Assembly (NCBI GenBank): GCA_016874975.1
Contig: VGSQ01000019.1
Span: forward strand, 1 to 38,506
Length of the DNA: 38,506 nucleotides
DNA from: Deltaproteobacteria bacterium
GTDB taxonomy: Bacteria > Desulfobacterota > Desulfobaccia > Desulfobaccales > 0-14-0-80-60-11
Direction: 5' to 3'
This document shows, piece by piece, positions 1 to 8,931 of the stretch (positions within the stretch are counted from its first letter, which is position 1; every line of letters starts with the position of its first letter). A program made the translations under genes and the position numbers. Under the pieces are notes generated by a model. That model ran no database searches. It saw only the letters and a program-made list of their open reading frames with translations, and was not told the DNA's origin.

Positions 1-36
1 TTCCGCGGGCGTGGCGTTCAGTTCCGGGGTGGTCAT
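1..36 (-). CDS. 5' end of an unidentified protein (runs off left edge)
   Basis: Only the first 12 codons are inside the window (MTTPELNATPAE). The start is supported by a GGAGG sequence about 7 bases upstream of the ATG at 34-36. It is oriented away from, and lies downstream of, the YkgJ-type gene. No function can be given. Confidence 0.5.
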   Translation of the reverse strand, partial: MTTPELNATPAE

Positions 37-94
37 GACGGCCTCCGATAAGGGTGAAAAGGGTGATGCGGGGTTGTGGGAGGGGGGAGGGAGA

Positions 95-124
95 GGGGCC
101 GGGGGCCCGCCGGCCCCCGGCCCC
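95..124 (-). terminator. GC-rich perfect hairpin between two minus-strand genes
   Basis: GGGGCCGGGGGCC at 95-107 pairs perfectly with GGCCCCCGGCCCC at 112-124 around a 4-base loop (13 bp). It lies just after the stop of the cysteine-cluster gene. On the minus strand it is followed by a pyrimidine-rich tract rather than a clean T run, so it is terminator-like, not a canonical intrinsic terminator. Confidence 0.5.
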
Positions 125-146
125 ACAACAATCTTGCTAAGCGGCC

Positions 147-950
147 TTACCCCGGAGTGGCCTCGGCCTTGGGCCCGGGGGATTCCGGCGCGGCGCTCAG
201 AGGCTTGAGGGCGGGCTCAATGCGGAACACCGTCTTGAGATATTGGTAGCCGAATTTTAAGAGCTCCAGGTCGTCCTCATAAATGCGCTGCCGGGTGTCG
301 TCGTCCACCTCAAAGACGGTGAGGAAGCGGCTCTTGAACACAAACCGGCGGAACTGGTCCAGGTCGTACATCACCATGTAGAAGAGGTTCTGATGGCGCT
401 CGTCCACGTCGGGCTTGCCCGAGGAGCTGCGCCTCAGCATCATGGCCTTCCACTCCCGGTTCATCTCATCGTAATAGTCCGCGCCCTGGTCTTTCTTCCA
501 GGTTTCCACGGTCCATTCGGCGTCTTCCAGAAAGCCCTTGCAGTGGTCCTCCTTGACCAGGAAATAAAACTCGTCCAGCCCCTCTTCGGTGATCAGGGTG
601 CCCTGGCCCACGGGGTAGTAGCGGCAGGTGGCGGGGCGGTCGGTGTAGACTTGGCAGCCGCTCACGGGCCGCACGAAGGGACAGACGCCGCCGTAGCGGG
701 GCATGTCCATAAGCACCAGGGGCAGGCCGCTCTTGTCGTGGACGTCCCGGGAGGCGTAGAGCTCCAGGAAGCGGTCCGAGGTGATGCCCAGACGCTGCTT
801 CAGGCGCAGGATATCATAGGGAGTGAGGATGATGGTGGTCCGGCCGCAACATTCGGTGAAGCAGGGGACGCCGGGGTGGCACCGGAAGCGGAAGCGGCTC
901 TGGGGCGTCATTTTGATCGGTTTGACGACGTTCAGGTTGAGATCGACCAT
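147..950 (-). CDS. YkgJ family cysteine-cluster protein
   Basis: A 267-residue soluble protein with the zinc- or iron-chelating cysteine cluster of the YkgJ/Fli(B)-type family: C24, C30, C34 and C35 near the N-terminus (PCFTECCG), then C90, C99 and C109 in a GGVCPF...GCQVY...ATCRYYP block. The family is annotated as a putative metal- or Fe-S-binding domain of unknown biochemical role. The C-terminal 150 residues are charged and carry no motif I recognise. The start has a GAGGAG ribosome site 6-10 bases upstream. It appears monocistronic or the first gene of a pair with the gene truncated at the left edge. Confidence 0.85.
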   Translation of the reverse strand: MVDLNLNVVKPIKMTPQSRFRFRCHPGVPCFTECCGRTTIILTPYDILRLKQRLGITSDRFLELYASRDVHDKSGLPLVLMDMPRYGGVCPFVRPVSGCQVYTDRPATCRYYPVGQGTLITEEGLDEFYFLVKEDHCKGFLEDAEWTVETWKKDQGADYYDEMNREWKAMMLRRSSSGKPDVDERHQNLFYMVMYDLDQFRRFVFKSRFLTVFEVDDDTRQRIYEDDLELLKFGYQYLKTVFRIEPALKPLSAAPESPGPKAEATPG

Positions 951-1332
951 GGGGGAGCTCCTCGATCATGCAGGCTTTGCAGTTAGTTTGCTTTATTGTA
1001 CACAAAACCGCGGCCAGCCGCGTGCAGAAAATGGTGAACCGGTGCATTTGCCTGAAAAAATTCGGTTTATATGGCTCTTTTGGGATCATGGTGCTAAACT
1101 TCCGGCTCATCCCGATCGATAAAGGGATGGATAGGGAGCAGTGAGCAGTGGCGCACGGGCCGTCGCCCCGCCCGCAACCCATGCAGAGGTCTCTGGGGCG
1201 GGTGTCCTCCGTGGTCATAGGGCGCGCCGTGCACGCCGGAGTCGGCGGCCGCGGGGCCGCCCCATAAGCTGTGCCAGGACCCCCCAGGGCGGGTGTCCCA
1301 CAAAAATTATCATGGACAGGAAAGGAGAAGGT
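951..1332. other. 382-base intergenic region with repeat-like palindromic DNA
   Basis: Divergent spacer between the YkgJ-type gene and the secreted-protein gene. It contains a weak plus-strand promoter-like pair (TTGCCT at 1048-1053, TATGGC at 1070-1075) that I do not trust. It also has two GGGCGGGTGTCC copies (near 1197 and 1288) and the dispersed repeat listed separately at 1217-1247. I see no convincing gene. Confidence 0.4.
1217..1247 (+). repeat. Dispersed 31-base repeat, copy 1
   Basis: The sequence beginning ATAGGGCGCGCCGTGCACGC matches 17410-17440 with about three mismatches over 31 bases. The core GGCGYGCCGTGCACGCC is an imperfect palindrome, as expected of a REP-like intergenic element. 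Confidence 0.6.
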
Positions 1333-1989
1333 ATGCGGAAGTTGAGTTTGATCATTGTTATCCTGGGGGTGGCAGGGCTGCTGGCCCTATTGCTGGCCGC
1401 CCCCCAGGCGCCGGCCCAATGGGGCTACGGCGTGGACGCGGCCCGGAAGGCCATGGGCCAGGGCAAACAGGAAAGCGGCAAAAGCGGGGACGGCGGTCCC
1501 CACAACGTGGCCGGGGAGGATGTGGGCGGCAAGGGGCTGGCCTCCACCACCACCTTCAAGAACAAGGTGCGGCCCTTTTCCTACACCATTCCCGCGGGCT
1601 GGCGCCAGGAAGGGGGCGGCGACCCCACCGGCGAGCGGGCCCAGTTCATGAAGCCGGGCACCACCGCGGGCTTCACCTTCCACTTCACCCAACTGGTGCC
1701 GTCCTTCCCCCGCCAGGCCTCGGTGGACGCCTCCTTTAAACAGGCCAAGGAGGAGATGAGCATCGGCAAATACATCTCCGTCAAACGGCGGGACCAGGGC
1801 CAGGTCATCGGCTGGGAGACCATCGAGTCCCCCACCAAGGGCTCGGGCGGCTTCCAGCGCATCCAGTGGCAGTGCTACGACGCCCAGAATTACTACTACA
1901 GCTTCATCGCCCACAGCGACCCCCGGCAGTTCGAACAACACCGGGCGGCGCTGCAGGGCATCATCAATTCCATTACGTTCGGGCGGTGA
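1333..1989 (+). CDS. Secreted protein with a possible PsbP/DcrB-like fold
   Basis: A 218-residue protein beginning MRKLSLIIVILGVAGLL, a classic signal peptide with likely cleavage after an APAQ stretch. The start at 1333 is chosen because AGGAGA lies 5-10 bases upstream and gives an intact signal peptide; the reading frame is open further upstream. The mature part starts with a low-complexity Gly/Lys/Ser linker, followed by a domain with YTIPAGWRQEG, a long middle helix (FKQAKEEM) and a C-terminal GIINSITF. That layout recalls small PsbP/DUF1795-type beta-sheet proteins, but the assignment is by shape only. It converges on qmoC across a strong terminator. Function unknown. Confidence 0.75.
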   Translation: MRKLSLIIVILGVAGLLALLLAAPQAPAQWGYGVDAARKAMGQGKQESGKSGDGGPHNVAGEDVGGKGLASTTTFKNKVRPFSYTIPAGWRQEGGGDPTGERAQFMKPGTTAGFTFHFTQLVPSFPRQASVDASFKQAKEEMSIGKYISVKRRDQGQVIGWETIESPTKGSGGFQRIQWQCYDAQNYYYSFIAHSDPRQFEQHRAALQGIINSITFGR

Positions 1990-2002
1990 GAGAACCGAGG
2001 GA

Positions 2003-2031
2003 GGGGGCAGGGGTCATCGACCCCTGCCCCC
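2003..2031. terminator. Perfect 13-bp hairpin after the secreted-protein gene
   Basis: GGGGGCAGGGGTC (2003-2015) pairs with GACCCCTGCCCCC (2019-2031) around a 3-base loop, 14 bases after the stop codon. There is no T run directly after it; it probably works together with the next hairpin. Confidence 0.6.
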
Positions 2032-2046
2032 TCCTGCCACAAAAGC

Positions 2047-2084
2047 AAGGAGGCAGGCCCTCGCTCGGGCCCTGCCTCCTTTTT
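2047..2084. terminator. Bidirectional intrinsic terminator between convergent genes
   Basis: AAGGAGGCAGG and CCTGCCTCCTT form an 11-bp stem, extended by CCC/GGG with one bulged base. TTTTT follows on the plus strand (2080-2084), and AAAA at 2041-2044 provides the T run for the minus strand. It lies between the secreted-protein stop (1989) and the qmoC stop (2114) and should terminate both. Confidence 0.85.
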
Positions 2085-2113
2085 CATGCCAGGTTCCGTC
2101 CCAGGCCGTCCTC

Positions 2114-3226
2114 TTAGAACCCCCGTTTGGCCATGCGGGCGTACAGCATGGCCACCGTCCGGTAGACCATGTGCGCCATCTTGGAGTAGGGGGCGTAGAA
2201 GAACAGGAAGAAGACGCTCACCAGGTGGATGAAGTAGGTGGGGTACGCCAGCATCTTGATGCCGATGAGCCGGAAGACCCAGGAGAACAGGCCGGTGACG
2301 CCCACCGCGGCCACCACGAAGATGAACAGCCAGTCAAAGTAAGTGCCGGCGCCGGCCTTGTCGGCGTTCTTGAGGCGCTCCTGGTAGATGCCGTAGATGC
2401 CGTACAGCAGGGCGGCGGTGCCGGGGATGGCCAGCAGTTTCATGGCCAGATAGACATTGGTGACGGCGTCGTGGGCTTCAAACCATTCGCGGTAGAAGGC
2501 CAGCGCGGTAACCACCGCCAGGAAGACGAAGCCGAAGAACACCAGGAGGTGGTTCAGGGACCGGGCGAAGGTGGTCTCGCACTGCCGGAAGCGGTTGTGC
2601 GAGATAATGTCCTTCAGGGTGGCGATGAGGTCCCTGACCAGATTGCCCTCCACCTTCACCTTCCAGGGGTTGACGTTGAGATCCTTCCAGTACTGCCGCA
2701 CCCCGTTGACAAAGACAAACACGGCGAAGGCCGCGGCGCCCATGAAGATGACGTCCACCAGCAGGGTGGGGAAGAGCTTGGAGTATTGGATGGTTCCTTC
2801 GGGGATGCGCATCAACCCGAAGATGTTCAGCACGAACAGGAGCAGCAGCACCGGGAAGGCGATGAGGAGGGGCAGCCACTTGGGGTCGCCCACCTTGCCG
2901 GCCAGGAAGCTGGGGAAGGCGTACTGTTCGATGCACATCTGCCGCAGCACCCCCAGCACCTCGCCGGGCTTGGCGCCCCGGGGGCACAACACGGTGCAGT
3001 CGCTGCACTGGTGGCAGAGCCAGATGTCCGGGCTCTTGACCACCTCTTTCAGACCCCACTGGGCCTGGAGCATCTCCTTGCGGGGGAAGGGCTGGCTGGT
3101 GGGGGTGAGGTTGCAGACCACCGAACAGGTGTCGCACTGGTAGCACTTCTTGGCCGTATCCCCTCCGGCGGCCATGATCCGCTTGACGAACGAGAGGTCC
3201 GGTTTAATGAAAGTTTCGTCAGCCAT
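2114..3226 (-). CDS. qmoC: Quinone-interacting membrane-bound oxidoreductase subunit QmoC
   Basis: A 370-residue membrane subunit of the Qmo complex, which passes electrons between the menaquinone pool and APS reductase. The N-terminal cytoplasmic domain has two CxxCxxCxxxC [4Fe-4S] motifs (C28, C31, C34, C38 and C71, C74, C77, C81), as in HdrC. The remainder is a NarI-like cytochrome b domain: hydrophobic segments near 118-137, 155-175, 229-250, 270-290, 303-325 and 335-350, with several histidines suited to haem ligation. The ATG is preceded by AGGAGGTG, which overlaps the end of qmoB. It is the last gene of qmoABC and is followed by the bidirectional terminator at 2047-2084. Confidence 0.96.
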   Translation of the reverse strand: MADETFIKPDLSFVKRIMAAGGDTAKKCYQCDTCSVVCNLTPTSQPFPRKEMLQAQWGLKEVVKSPDIWLCHQCSDCTVLCPRGAKPGEVLGVLRQMCIEQYAFPSFLAGKVGDPKWLPLLIAFPVLLLLFVLNIFGLMRIPEGTIQYSKLFPTLLVDVIFMGAAAFAVFVFVNGVRQYWKDLNVNPWKVKVEGNLVRDLIATLKDIISHNRFRQCETTFARSLNHLLVFFGFVFLAVVTALAFYREWFEAHDAVTNVYLAMKLLAIPGTAALLYGIYGIYQERLKNADKAGAGTYFDWLFIFVVAAVGVTGLFSWVFRLIGIKMLAYPTYFIHLVSVFFLFFYAPYSKMAHMVYRTVAMLYARMAKRGF

Positions 3227-3238
3227 GGATCACACCTC

Positions 3239-5413
3239 CTATAGACCTTTGAAGGGGTTGGGGCCGATTTCGATGACCCGGGCCACAAAGTCGTCCAACA
3301 GGCCCGGGAGTTTGTCGAATTCGGAGATGGCGATCTCGAACTGCTGCACGCGGTCGGATTCCAGGCCCAATTTATCCAAAGTTTCCGACAGCTTGGTCAT
3401 CCGATAGGCGCACAGTTCGCTCCCTTTGACAAAGTGGCACTGGTAATCGTCCCCGTACTTGCAGCCCAACAGGATCATGCCGTCGATGCCGGCGTTCAGG
3501 GCGATCTTGATCCACTCCATGTTGAAGGAGCCCAGGCAGCGGATGGGAATGAAGCGAATCAGGGGATTGAGGGTGAGGCGGTGCAGGGCCGCCGCGTCCA
3601 GGGCCGGCATGGCGTCGTTTTCGCAGATCATGCCGATGACGCGGAAGGGCGGGGTTTCCCCTTCTTCCAGTTCGTCTTCGTCGACTTCCGGCACCTCCAT
3701 GCCCTTGATGGTGGAGCCGATGATATCCACGTTCAGGTCCTTAAAGAAGACGATGCGCTCGGGGCAGGCCCCCATGCAGGTGCCGCAGCGGCGGCAGCGG
3801 TTGATCTTGAAGAAGGGGGTGCCCTTCTCGTCTTCCTCGATGGCGCCGAAGGGACATTCCTCCGTGCAGCGTTTGCAGGAAGTGCAGCGCTGCATGAAGG
3901 GATCGGGGAAGGTTTCGTCCCAGGCCCGGGGGTGCACGGCCATGCCTGCGGCGATATGCTCCACGGCCTGAACGGCCTTGCAGGCCGCGCCCACGCCGTC
4001 GTCGGCGGCCATGGCCAGACCCATGGGCTGGCGCACGGCGCCGGCGGCGTAGATGCCGGTGCGCCGGGTTTCATAGGGGAAGCAGATGAAGTTGGAGTCG
4101 GCGAAGCCGTTGTAGACTTCAGTTTCCGGCAGGCCGGGACCCTGGCGGTATTCCAGGTTGATGATGGGATCGTCCACGGTGTTGGGCACCAGCCCCGTGG
4201 CCAGGACCACCAGGTCGGCCTCGATGGCGATGTTCTGGCCCAGCAGGGTGTCCGTGGCCGAGACCTTGAGCTTGCCGCCGGGAGCCAGGCCTACGCCGGT
4301 GACTTCGGCCTTGGTGAGCATGACGCCGGCGTCGGACTGGGCCTCCTTGTAGAACAGCTCGGTCTGGCCCGGGGTGCGGATGTCCTTGTACAGGATCATG
4401 GCCACGGCGTTGGGGTTCTGCTGGCGCACATATAAAGCCTGCTTCAGGCTGGCGGCGCAGCAGAAGTCGGAGCAGTACGGCAGGTGCTCCGGGTCCCGGG
4501 AGCCGGCGCACTGAATGAAGACCACGGCTTCGGGCGCCTTGCCGTCGGAGGGCCGCAGGATCTTGCCCGCCTTGGCCATCTCTTCCATCTGCACGTTGGT
4601 GATGACATCCGGGGAGACGCCGGAGCCCAGCTTATCCAGCTTGGCGGCGTCGTAGGGCTTCCAGCCCGCAGCCAGCACCATGGCGCCGATGCTCATGGTC
4701 TCTTCGTTGCCGTTGGTGCTGACGGTGACGTCCAGGAGGCCCGGCTGGCCCTCGCTCTTGACCACGGTGCTGCCGGTCATGACCCGGATCTTGGGGTGGG
4801 CCGTCACTTCCTTGATCTTGGCCAGCACCGGGGAGTCCTGGAGGGTGGTGTAAGGGTAGCTGGAGGGCGTGGCCTTGTGGAGCTTGGCGCCGAAGCCGCC
4901 CAGTTCCTGCTCCTTTTCCACCAGCACCACGTCGTAGTCATGATTGGCGGCGTGCAGCGCCGCGGACAGACCGGCCATGCCGCCGCCGATGACCAGGATG
5001 GTCTTGTCGCACTCCGTCTGGTAAGGCTCGGGCAGGTCGCTCTTTTTCATGCGGGCGGCGCCCATGCGCACATAATCTTCCGCCATCGACTGGATTTCTT
5101 CACCCCCGGGCGGCTGGATCCAGACCACCTGTTCCCGGATGTTGCAGCGCTCCACAATGCAGCCGGGGAAGTCGAACTCATCATATTTCACCCGGGGGGA
5201 GCAGGCGGCGATGACCAGGCTGTTGATCCCTTCGTTGGCGATGTCCTCTTTGATCATCGCCAGTCCTTCGGGGCTGCAGAGGATGTCGTGCTCCTTGATA
5301 TGCTGGATCTTGGCCTCTTTTTTGATCGCCTTGTGCATGCTCTCGGATTTGACGGCCTCGCCGATGCCGCAGCCCTTACACAGATAGACACCGAATTTCT
5401 TTTCCATTTCCAT
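3239..5413 (-). CDS. qmoB: Qmo complex flavoprotein subunit QmoB
   Basis: A 724-residue HdrA-like flavoprotein. An N-terminal Cys-rich segment (YLCKGCGIG) is followed by the FAD-binding motif VIGGGMAGLSAA (G143-G148) and an HdrA-type QCAGSRD region. Then come two ferredoxin-type [4Fe-4S] motifs (C510, C513, C516, C520 and C540, C543, C546, C550) and a C-terminal MvhD/FrhD-like domain with C597, C626, C651 and C659. It carries electrons within Qmo between QmoC and the APS-reductase side. The ATG at 5411-5413 overlaps the qmoA stop in TGATG and has GGGAGG upstream; a GTG one codon earlier is the alternative. The tight overlaps show translational coupling of qmoA, qmoB and qmoC. No in-frame UGA is present, so this copy is not a selenoprotein. 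Confidence 0.96.
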   Translation of the reverse strand: MEMEKKFGVYLCKGCGIGEAVKSESMHKAIKKEAKIQHIKEHDILCSPEGLAMIKEDIANEGINSLVIAACSPRVKYDEFDFPGCIVERCNIREQVVWIQPPGGEEIQSMAEDYVRMGAARMKKSDLPEPYQTECDKTILVIGGGMAGLSAALHAANHDYDVVLVEKEQELGGFGAKLHKATPSSYPYTTLQDSPVLAKIKEVTAHPKIRVMTGSTVVKSEGQPGLLDVTVSTNGNEETMSIGAMVLAAGWKPYDAAKLDKLGSGVSPDVITNVQMEEMAKAGKILRPSDGKAPEAVVFIQCAGSRDPEHLPYCSDFCCAASLKQALYVRQQNPNAVAMILYKDIRTPGQTELFYKEAQSDAGVMLTKAEVTGVGLAPGGKLKVSATDTLLGQNIAIEADLVVLATGLVPNTVDDPIINLEYRQGPGLPETEVYNGFADSNFICFPYETRRTGIYAAGAVRQPMGLAMAADDGVGAACKAVQAVEHIAAGMAVHPRAWDETFPDPFMQRCTSCKRCTEECPFGAIEEDEKGTPFFKINRCRRCGTCMGACPERIVFFKDLNVDIIGSTIKGMEVPEVDEDELEEGETPPFRVIGMICENDAMPALDAAALHRLTLNPLIRFIPIRCLGSFNMEWIKIALNAGIDGMILLGCKYGDDYQCHFVKGSELCAYRMTKLSETLDKLGLESDRVQQFEIAISEFDKLPGLLDDFVARVIEIGPNPFKGL

Positions 5414-6672
5414 CACGACCTCCCTCCCAGGGCGATGAGACTCTTAAGTGCGGCCCCGGTGCCGTCCTGGACGGACTTGGTGACGTCCAGCGGGCTCTTG
5501 AGGGAACCCACGGCGAACATGCCCTGGGGTAAGAGCTCAGGAATGATGAAGCCATCCGGCGTGTAGGACAGCGGCAGGGCCGCGGGCGCGGCCTTGGTGG
5601 AGGGCACCATGCCGGCGGCCAGCACCACCATGTCGAAGGTCTCTTCCAGCTTTTCGCCGGTGGCGGTGTTTTCCGCCACCACCACCACGTCCTGGGAGCC
5701 GGCCTTCTGGGTCACTTTGGCCACTTTGCCCCGGATGAGCTTGATGTTCTCGTCCTCTTTGACCTTGTTGAGGAAGAGCTCATAGCGGCCGGGGGTGCGC
5801 AAGTCGATGTAAAAGACGCTGGCTTCGGCTTCCGGGTCCTTTTCCCGCAGGTACAGGGCCTGCTTCAGGGAGGCCATGCAGCAGATGTAGGAGCAGTAGG
5901 GCAGGTGGTTTTCGTCCCGGGAGCCGGCGCACTGCACGAAGGCCACCCGCTTGGGGGCCTTGCCGTCGCCGGGGCGCAGGATCTGGCCGACGGTGGGGCC
6001 GTTGGCGGCCGCCAGGCGCTCCATCTGCATGTTGGTGATGACGTTTTTCACCTGGCCGTAGCCCAGATTGTCCATCCTGGCGGCATCGTACAGTTCCCAG
6101 CCGCCGGCCAGGATGATGGAGCCCACCTCCAGGTCCAGGGTCTGGGGTTTCATGTCCAGATCAATGGCCTCGTACTGGCAGGCCTCCTGACATTTCCGGC
6201 CGCAGTCGCCGGTGCAGGCCGAGGCGTCAATGACGTACTTCTGGGGGAAGGCCATGTCAAAGGGCAGGTAGGCCGCCTTGGTCTTGTCCAGGCCGTAGTT
6301 GAAGTCGTTGACCCGCTCATGGGGGCAGGCCTGGGCGCAGGCGTCGCAGGCCGTGCAACGGTCGTTGACATAGCGGGGCTTGAGTTCCAAAGTCACCTGG
6401 AATTCGCCTGCCCCGCCGCTGATCCGGGTCACTTCCGCCAGGGTGTGAAAGGTGATGCGGGGGTTTTCCCGGATGCGGCGGAAGTTGATCTCCAGGCCGC
6501 AGGTGGGCGGGCACAGCTTGGGAAAGTATCGGTGGAGTTGGGCGACCCGGCCTCCCAGATAAGGAGCCTTCTCGGCGATGATGACCTGGGCCCCGGATTC
6601 AGCCGCCTCCAGGGCCGCAGTGAGGCCGCTCATGCCCCCACCGATGACCAGAATTTTTTGCTCGGCGTTCAC
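5413..6672 (-). CDS. qmoA: Qmo complex flavoprotein subunit QmoA
   Basis: A 419-residue HdrA-like flavoprotein and first gene of qmoABC. The FAD motif is VIGGGMSGLTAA (G11-G16). It also has a four-Cys cluster CxxCxxCxxxC (C106, C109, C112, C116), a second Cys group (C153, C157, C161, C165) and the family QCAGSRDENHLPYCS segment. I chose the GTG start at 6670-6672 because a perfect AAGGAGG lies 6 bases upstream. An in-frame ATG at 6691-6693 has no ribosome site and would add seven residues that break the compact N-terminus normal for this flavoprotein. A hairpin terminator separates it from aprA, so qmoABC may have its own transcript. Confidence 0.95.
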   Translation of the reverse strand: MNAEQKILVIGGGMSGLTAALEAAESGAQVIIAEKAPYLGGRVAQLHRYFPKLCPPTCGLEINFRRIRENPRITFHTLAEVTRISGGAGEFQVTLELKPRYVNDRCTACDACAQACPHERVNDFNYGLDKTKAAYLPFDMAFPQKYVIDASACTGDCGRKCQEACQYEAIDLDMKPQTLDLEVGSIILAGGWELYDAARMDNLGYGQVKNVITNMQMERLAAANGPTVGQILRPGDGKAPKRVAFVQCAGSRDENHLPYCSYICCMASLKQALYLREKDPEAEASVFYIDLRTPGRYELFLNKVKEDENIKLIRGKVAKVTQKAGSQDVVVVAENTATGEKLEETFDMVVLAAGMVPSTKAAPAALPLSYTPDGFIIPELLPQGMFAVGSLKSPLDVTKSVQDGTGAALKSLIALGGRS

Positions 6673-6832
6673 ACAAGTCCTCCTTGGGAACATTGAAGCG
6701 ATTCAGGGCAGCGCGCCGGTCGGTCCACCGGCCCGGGCCCTAAGACCCTTTTCTTCTTGCTTGATAACATGGTGAAGAGGGGTGTAAGGAAATTCCCTTG
6801 CGCTCCGGCAGGGGGATGGCATGGGACCCCGT

Positions 6833-6910
6833 GAAAAAAATAGCCGTGGCTGGCCTTACGCCACGGCCAAGGATAACTATCCGGGGGCTGCGGCGGCAAC
6901 CGCAACCCCC
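6833..6910 (-). terminator. Tandem hairpins and T run after aprA
   Basis: Reading the minus strand, the first hairpin (6883-6910) has two 5-bp stem segments, CCCCC/GGGGG and TGCGG/CCGCA, separated by one mismatch. The second hairpin has an 8-bp perfect stem, GCCGTGGC at 6843-6850 with GCCACGGC at 6860-6867. It is followed by seven A residues at 6834-6840, giving a T run on the minus strand. This is a good intrinsic terminator and divides sat-apr from qmoABC. Confidence 0.8.
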
Positions 6911-6927
6911 GTGCCATTGTGGTTTAG

Positions 6928-8892
6928 TTATTTGACCAGTTGCACGTAGGGCTTGGTCTCAAACTTCCATTCGTTGGTCTTCATGTCATACTGGGAGATG
7001 GTGAACACCTTCCACTTGCTGTCGTCGATGGCCAGGTGGTCCGACCGGTAGTAGTAGCCGGGGTAGCGGCTCTCTTCCCGGAAGAGGATGTGGCGCAGGT
7101 GGGCCTCACCGGCCAGGATGCGGTGGTACTGCTCCCAGGCCCGCATCAGCATGTGCAGGTCGCTGGCGGCCAACCGGGTGGCGTCCTCTTTCAGGAAGGT
7201 GAGGCGCTTCAGCCCTTCTTCCAGCATGATTTGGTTGGTCATGTACATGGTGGCGATGCCGGCCACATACTCGTCCATCAGCTTCTGCAGCCGGGTCTGG
7301 ACCTGATTGGGCAGCAGGTAGTTGGGGTTGATCTCCGGCGCGGTGGTGTAGTCCTTGTACTTCTCGTAGATCTCGAAGGGCAGGTAGATCTCGGCGATGA
7401 CCTCGTCGATGTCCTGCGCGGCCTCGAGCTTATCGTCCTTGTGGTCCAGGATGAAGGCGATGGCGCCCTTGGCGGCCATGCGGCCCTCGGCATGGGACCC
7501 GGAGGAGAACTTGTGGCCGGAGGCGCCCACGCCGTCGCCGGCGGTGAACAGACCCTCCACGGTGGTCATGCGGTCATAGCCCCAGAACCAGTCATCGGGG
7601 GCGCCGAGATAGTTCTTGGAGGGACCGGAGACCCACAGACCGGCGCAGCCGGCATGGGAACCCAGCAGGTACGGCTCCGAGGGGATGATCTCGGACGGCA
7701 CCTTGTCGGGCTCCATGTTGAAGGAGGCCCACAGACAGGCGGCGGAGATGGACATATCCAGGAAGTCTTCCCAGGCTTCCGCTTCCAGGTGCTTCAGCTC
7801 TTTCTTGGAGAGCACCTGGGCCAGCGCCTGCATGGCCTTGTCGGTGTGCATCATGATGGGGCCGCGACCCGCCCGCATCTCGATCATGGCGGCATGGTTC
7901 CGCAGGCAGGTGCCCGGGGCGTCGGCGTAGCCGGGGTATTCCGCCTTGACCTGCTCCCAGTTTTTGGCCATGTAGTCTTCGTTGTAGGCGTTGGTGGCCT
8001 GGGCCTTGAAGAACAGGAACCAGGCGCCGACCGGGCCGTAGCCGTCCTTGAACCGGGCCGGGACGAAACGGTTCTCCATGAGAACCATCTTGGCGCCGAT
8101 TTCGGCGGGCATGGCGTAGGTGGAGCCGGCGTTCCACACGGGGTACCAGGCGCGGCCCTGGCCTTCACCCACGGACCGGGGCCGGAACACGTTCACCACG
8201 CCGCCGCAGGCCACGATCATGGCTTTGCATTTGAAGACGTAGGTCTTGTGCTCCCGCACGGAGAAGCCGACGGCGCCGCACACCCGGTTGCTGTTGTTCT
8301 TGTCGGTGAGCAGCTTGACGATAAAGACGCGCTCATAGATGTTTTCCATGCCCAGCGCGTTCTTGGCCGCTTCGGCCACGATCACCTTGTAGGACTCGCC
8401 GTTGATCATGCACTGCCAGCGGCCGGAGCGGCAGCACTTGCCGCCGTCTTTCAGCAGGGGCAGGCCTTCGTCCCGGGCTACCTGGCCGTCCACGGTGTGG
8501 TTTTCCGCATCTTTCTGCCAGATGGGGAGGCCCCAGTCCTGGAAGTCATGCACGGAGATGTCCACGTGGCAGCCCAGGGAGTGCACCAGGTCTTCCCGGA
8601 TGATGCCCATGAGGTCGGTGCGTACGTACTTGACGTAGTCATTGACCGGGTTTTCCGAGCCGACGTAGGTGTTGATGGCGGACAGACCCATAGCCACCGC
8701 GCCGGAGCGGTCCAGAGCGGCTTTGTCCACCAGGGTGACTTTCAACCCGAGGGTCTTGGCATAGGCAGCAGCTTCCACCGCGGCGCCGGTGCAGGCCATA
8801 CCGCCCCCCACCAGCAGCAGGTCGGTCTCAACGGTTTCCACCGCCGGTTTCGCACAGAAAGACCATTTGCAGAATTCTCTTTCCAGAGCCAT
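6928..8892 (-). CDS. aprA: Adenylylsulfate reductase subunit alpha
   Basis: A 654-residue flavoprotein subunit of dissimilatory APS reductase, which reduces adenosine 5'-phosphosulfate to sulfite and AMP in the cytoplasm. The Rossmann FAD motif GGGMACTGAAVEAA starts at G29. Family signatures include DRSGAVAMGLSAINTYVG, the active-site region MRAGRGPIMMHTD and the FAD-closing segment GHKFSSGSHAEGR. The length and full colinearity are those of the sulfate-reducer enzyme. AAGGAGG lies 10 bases upstream of the ATG. It follows aprB by 39 bases in the usual aprBA order. Confidence 0.98.
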   Translation of the reverse strand: MALEREFCKWSFCAKPAVETVETDLLLVGGGMACTGAAVEAAAYAKTLGLKVTLVDKAALDRSGAVAMGLSAINTYVGSENPVNDYVKYVRTDLMGIIREDLVHSLGCHVDISVHDFQDWGLPIWQKDAENHTVDGQVARDEGLPLLKDGGKCCRSGRWQCMINGESYKVIVAEAAKNALGMENIYERVFIVKLLTDKNNSNRVCGAVGFSVREHKTYVFKCKAMIVACGGVVNVFRPRSVGEGQGRAWYPVWNAGSTYAMPAEIGAKMVLMENRFVPARFKDGYGPVGAWFLFFKAQATNAYNEDYMAKNWEQVKAEYPGYADAPGTCLRNHAAMIEMRAGRGPIMMHTDKAMQALAQVLSKKELKHLEAEAWEDFLDMSISAACLWASFNMEPDKVPSEIIPSEPYLLGSHAGCAGLWVSGPSKNYLGAPDDWFWGYDRMTTVEGLFTAGDGVGASGHKFSSGSHAEGRMAAKGAIAFILDHKDDKLEAAQDIDEVIAEIYLPFEIYEKYKDYTTAPEINPNYLLPNQVQTRLQKLMDEYVAGIATMYMTNQIMLEEGLKRLTFLKEDATRLAASDLHMLMRAWEQYHRILAGEAHLRHILFREESRYPGYYYRSDHLAIDDSKWKVFTISQYDMKTNEWKFETKPYVQLVK

Positions 8893-8931
8893 ATCTCATT
8901 AACCTCCTTGAATTTTCCCTGTTGCGCGGGG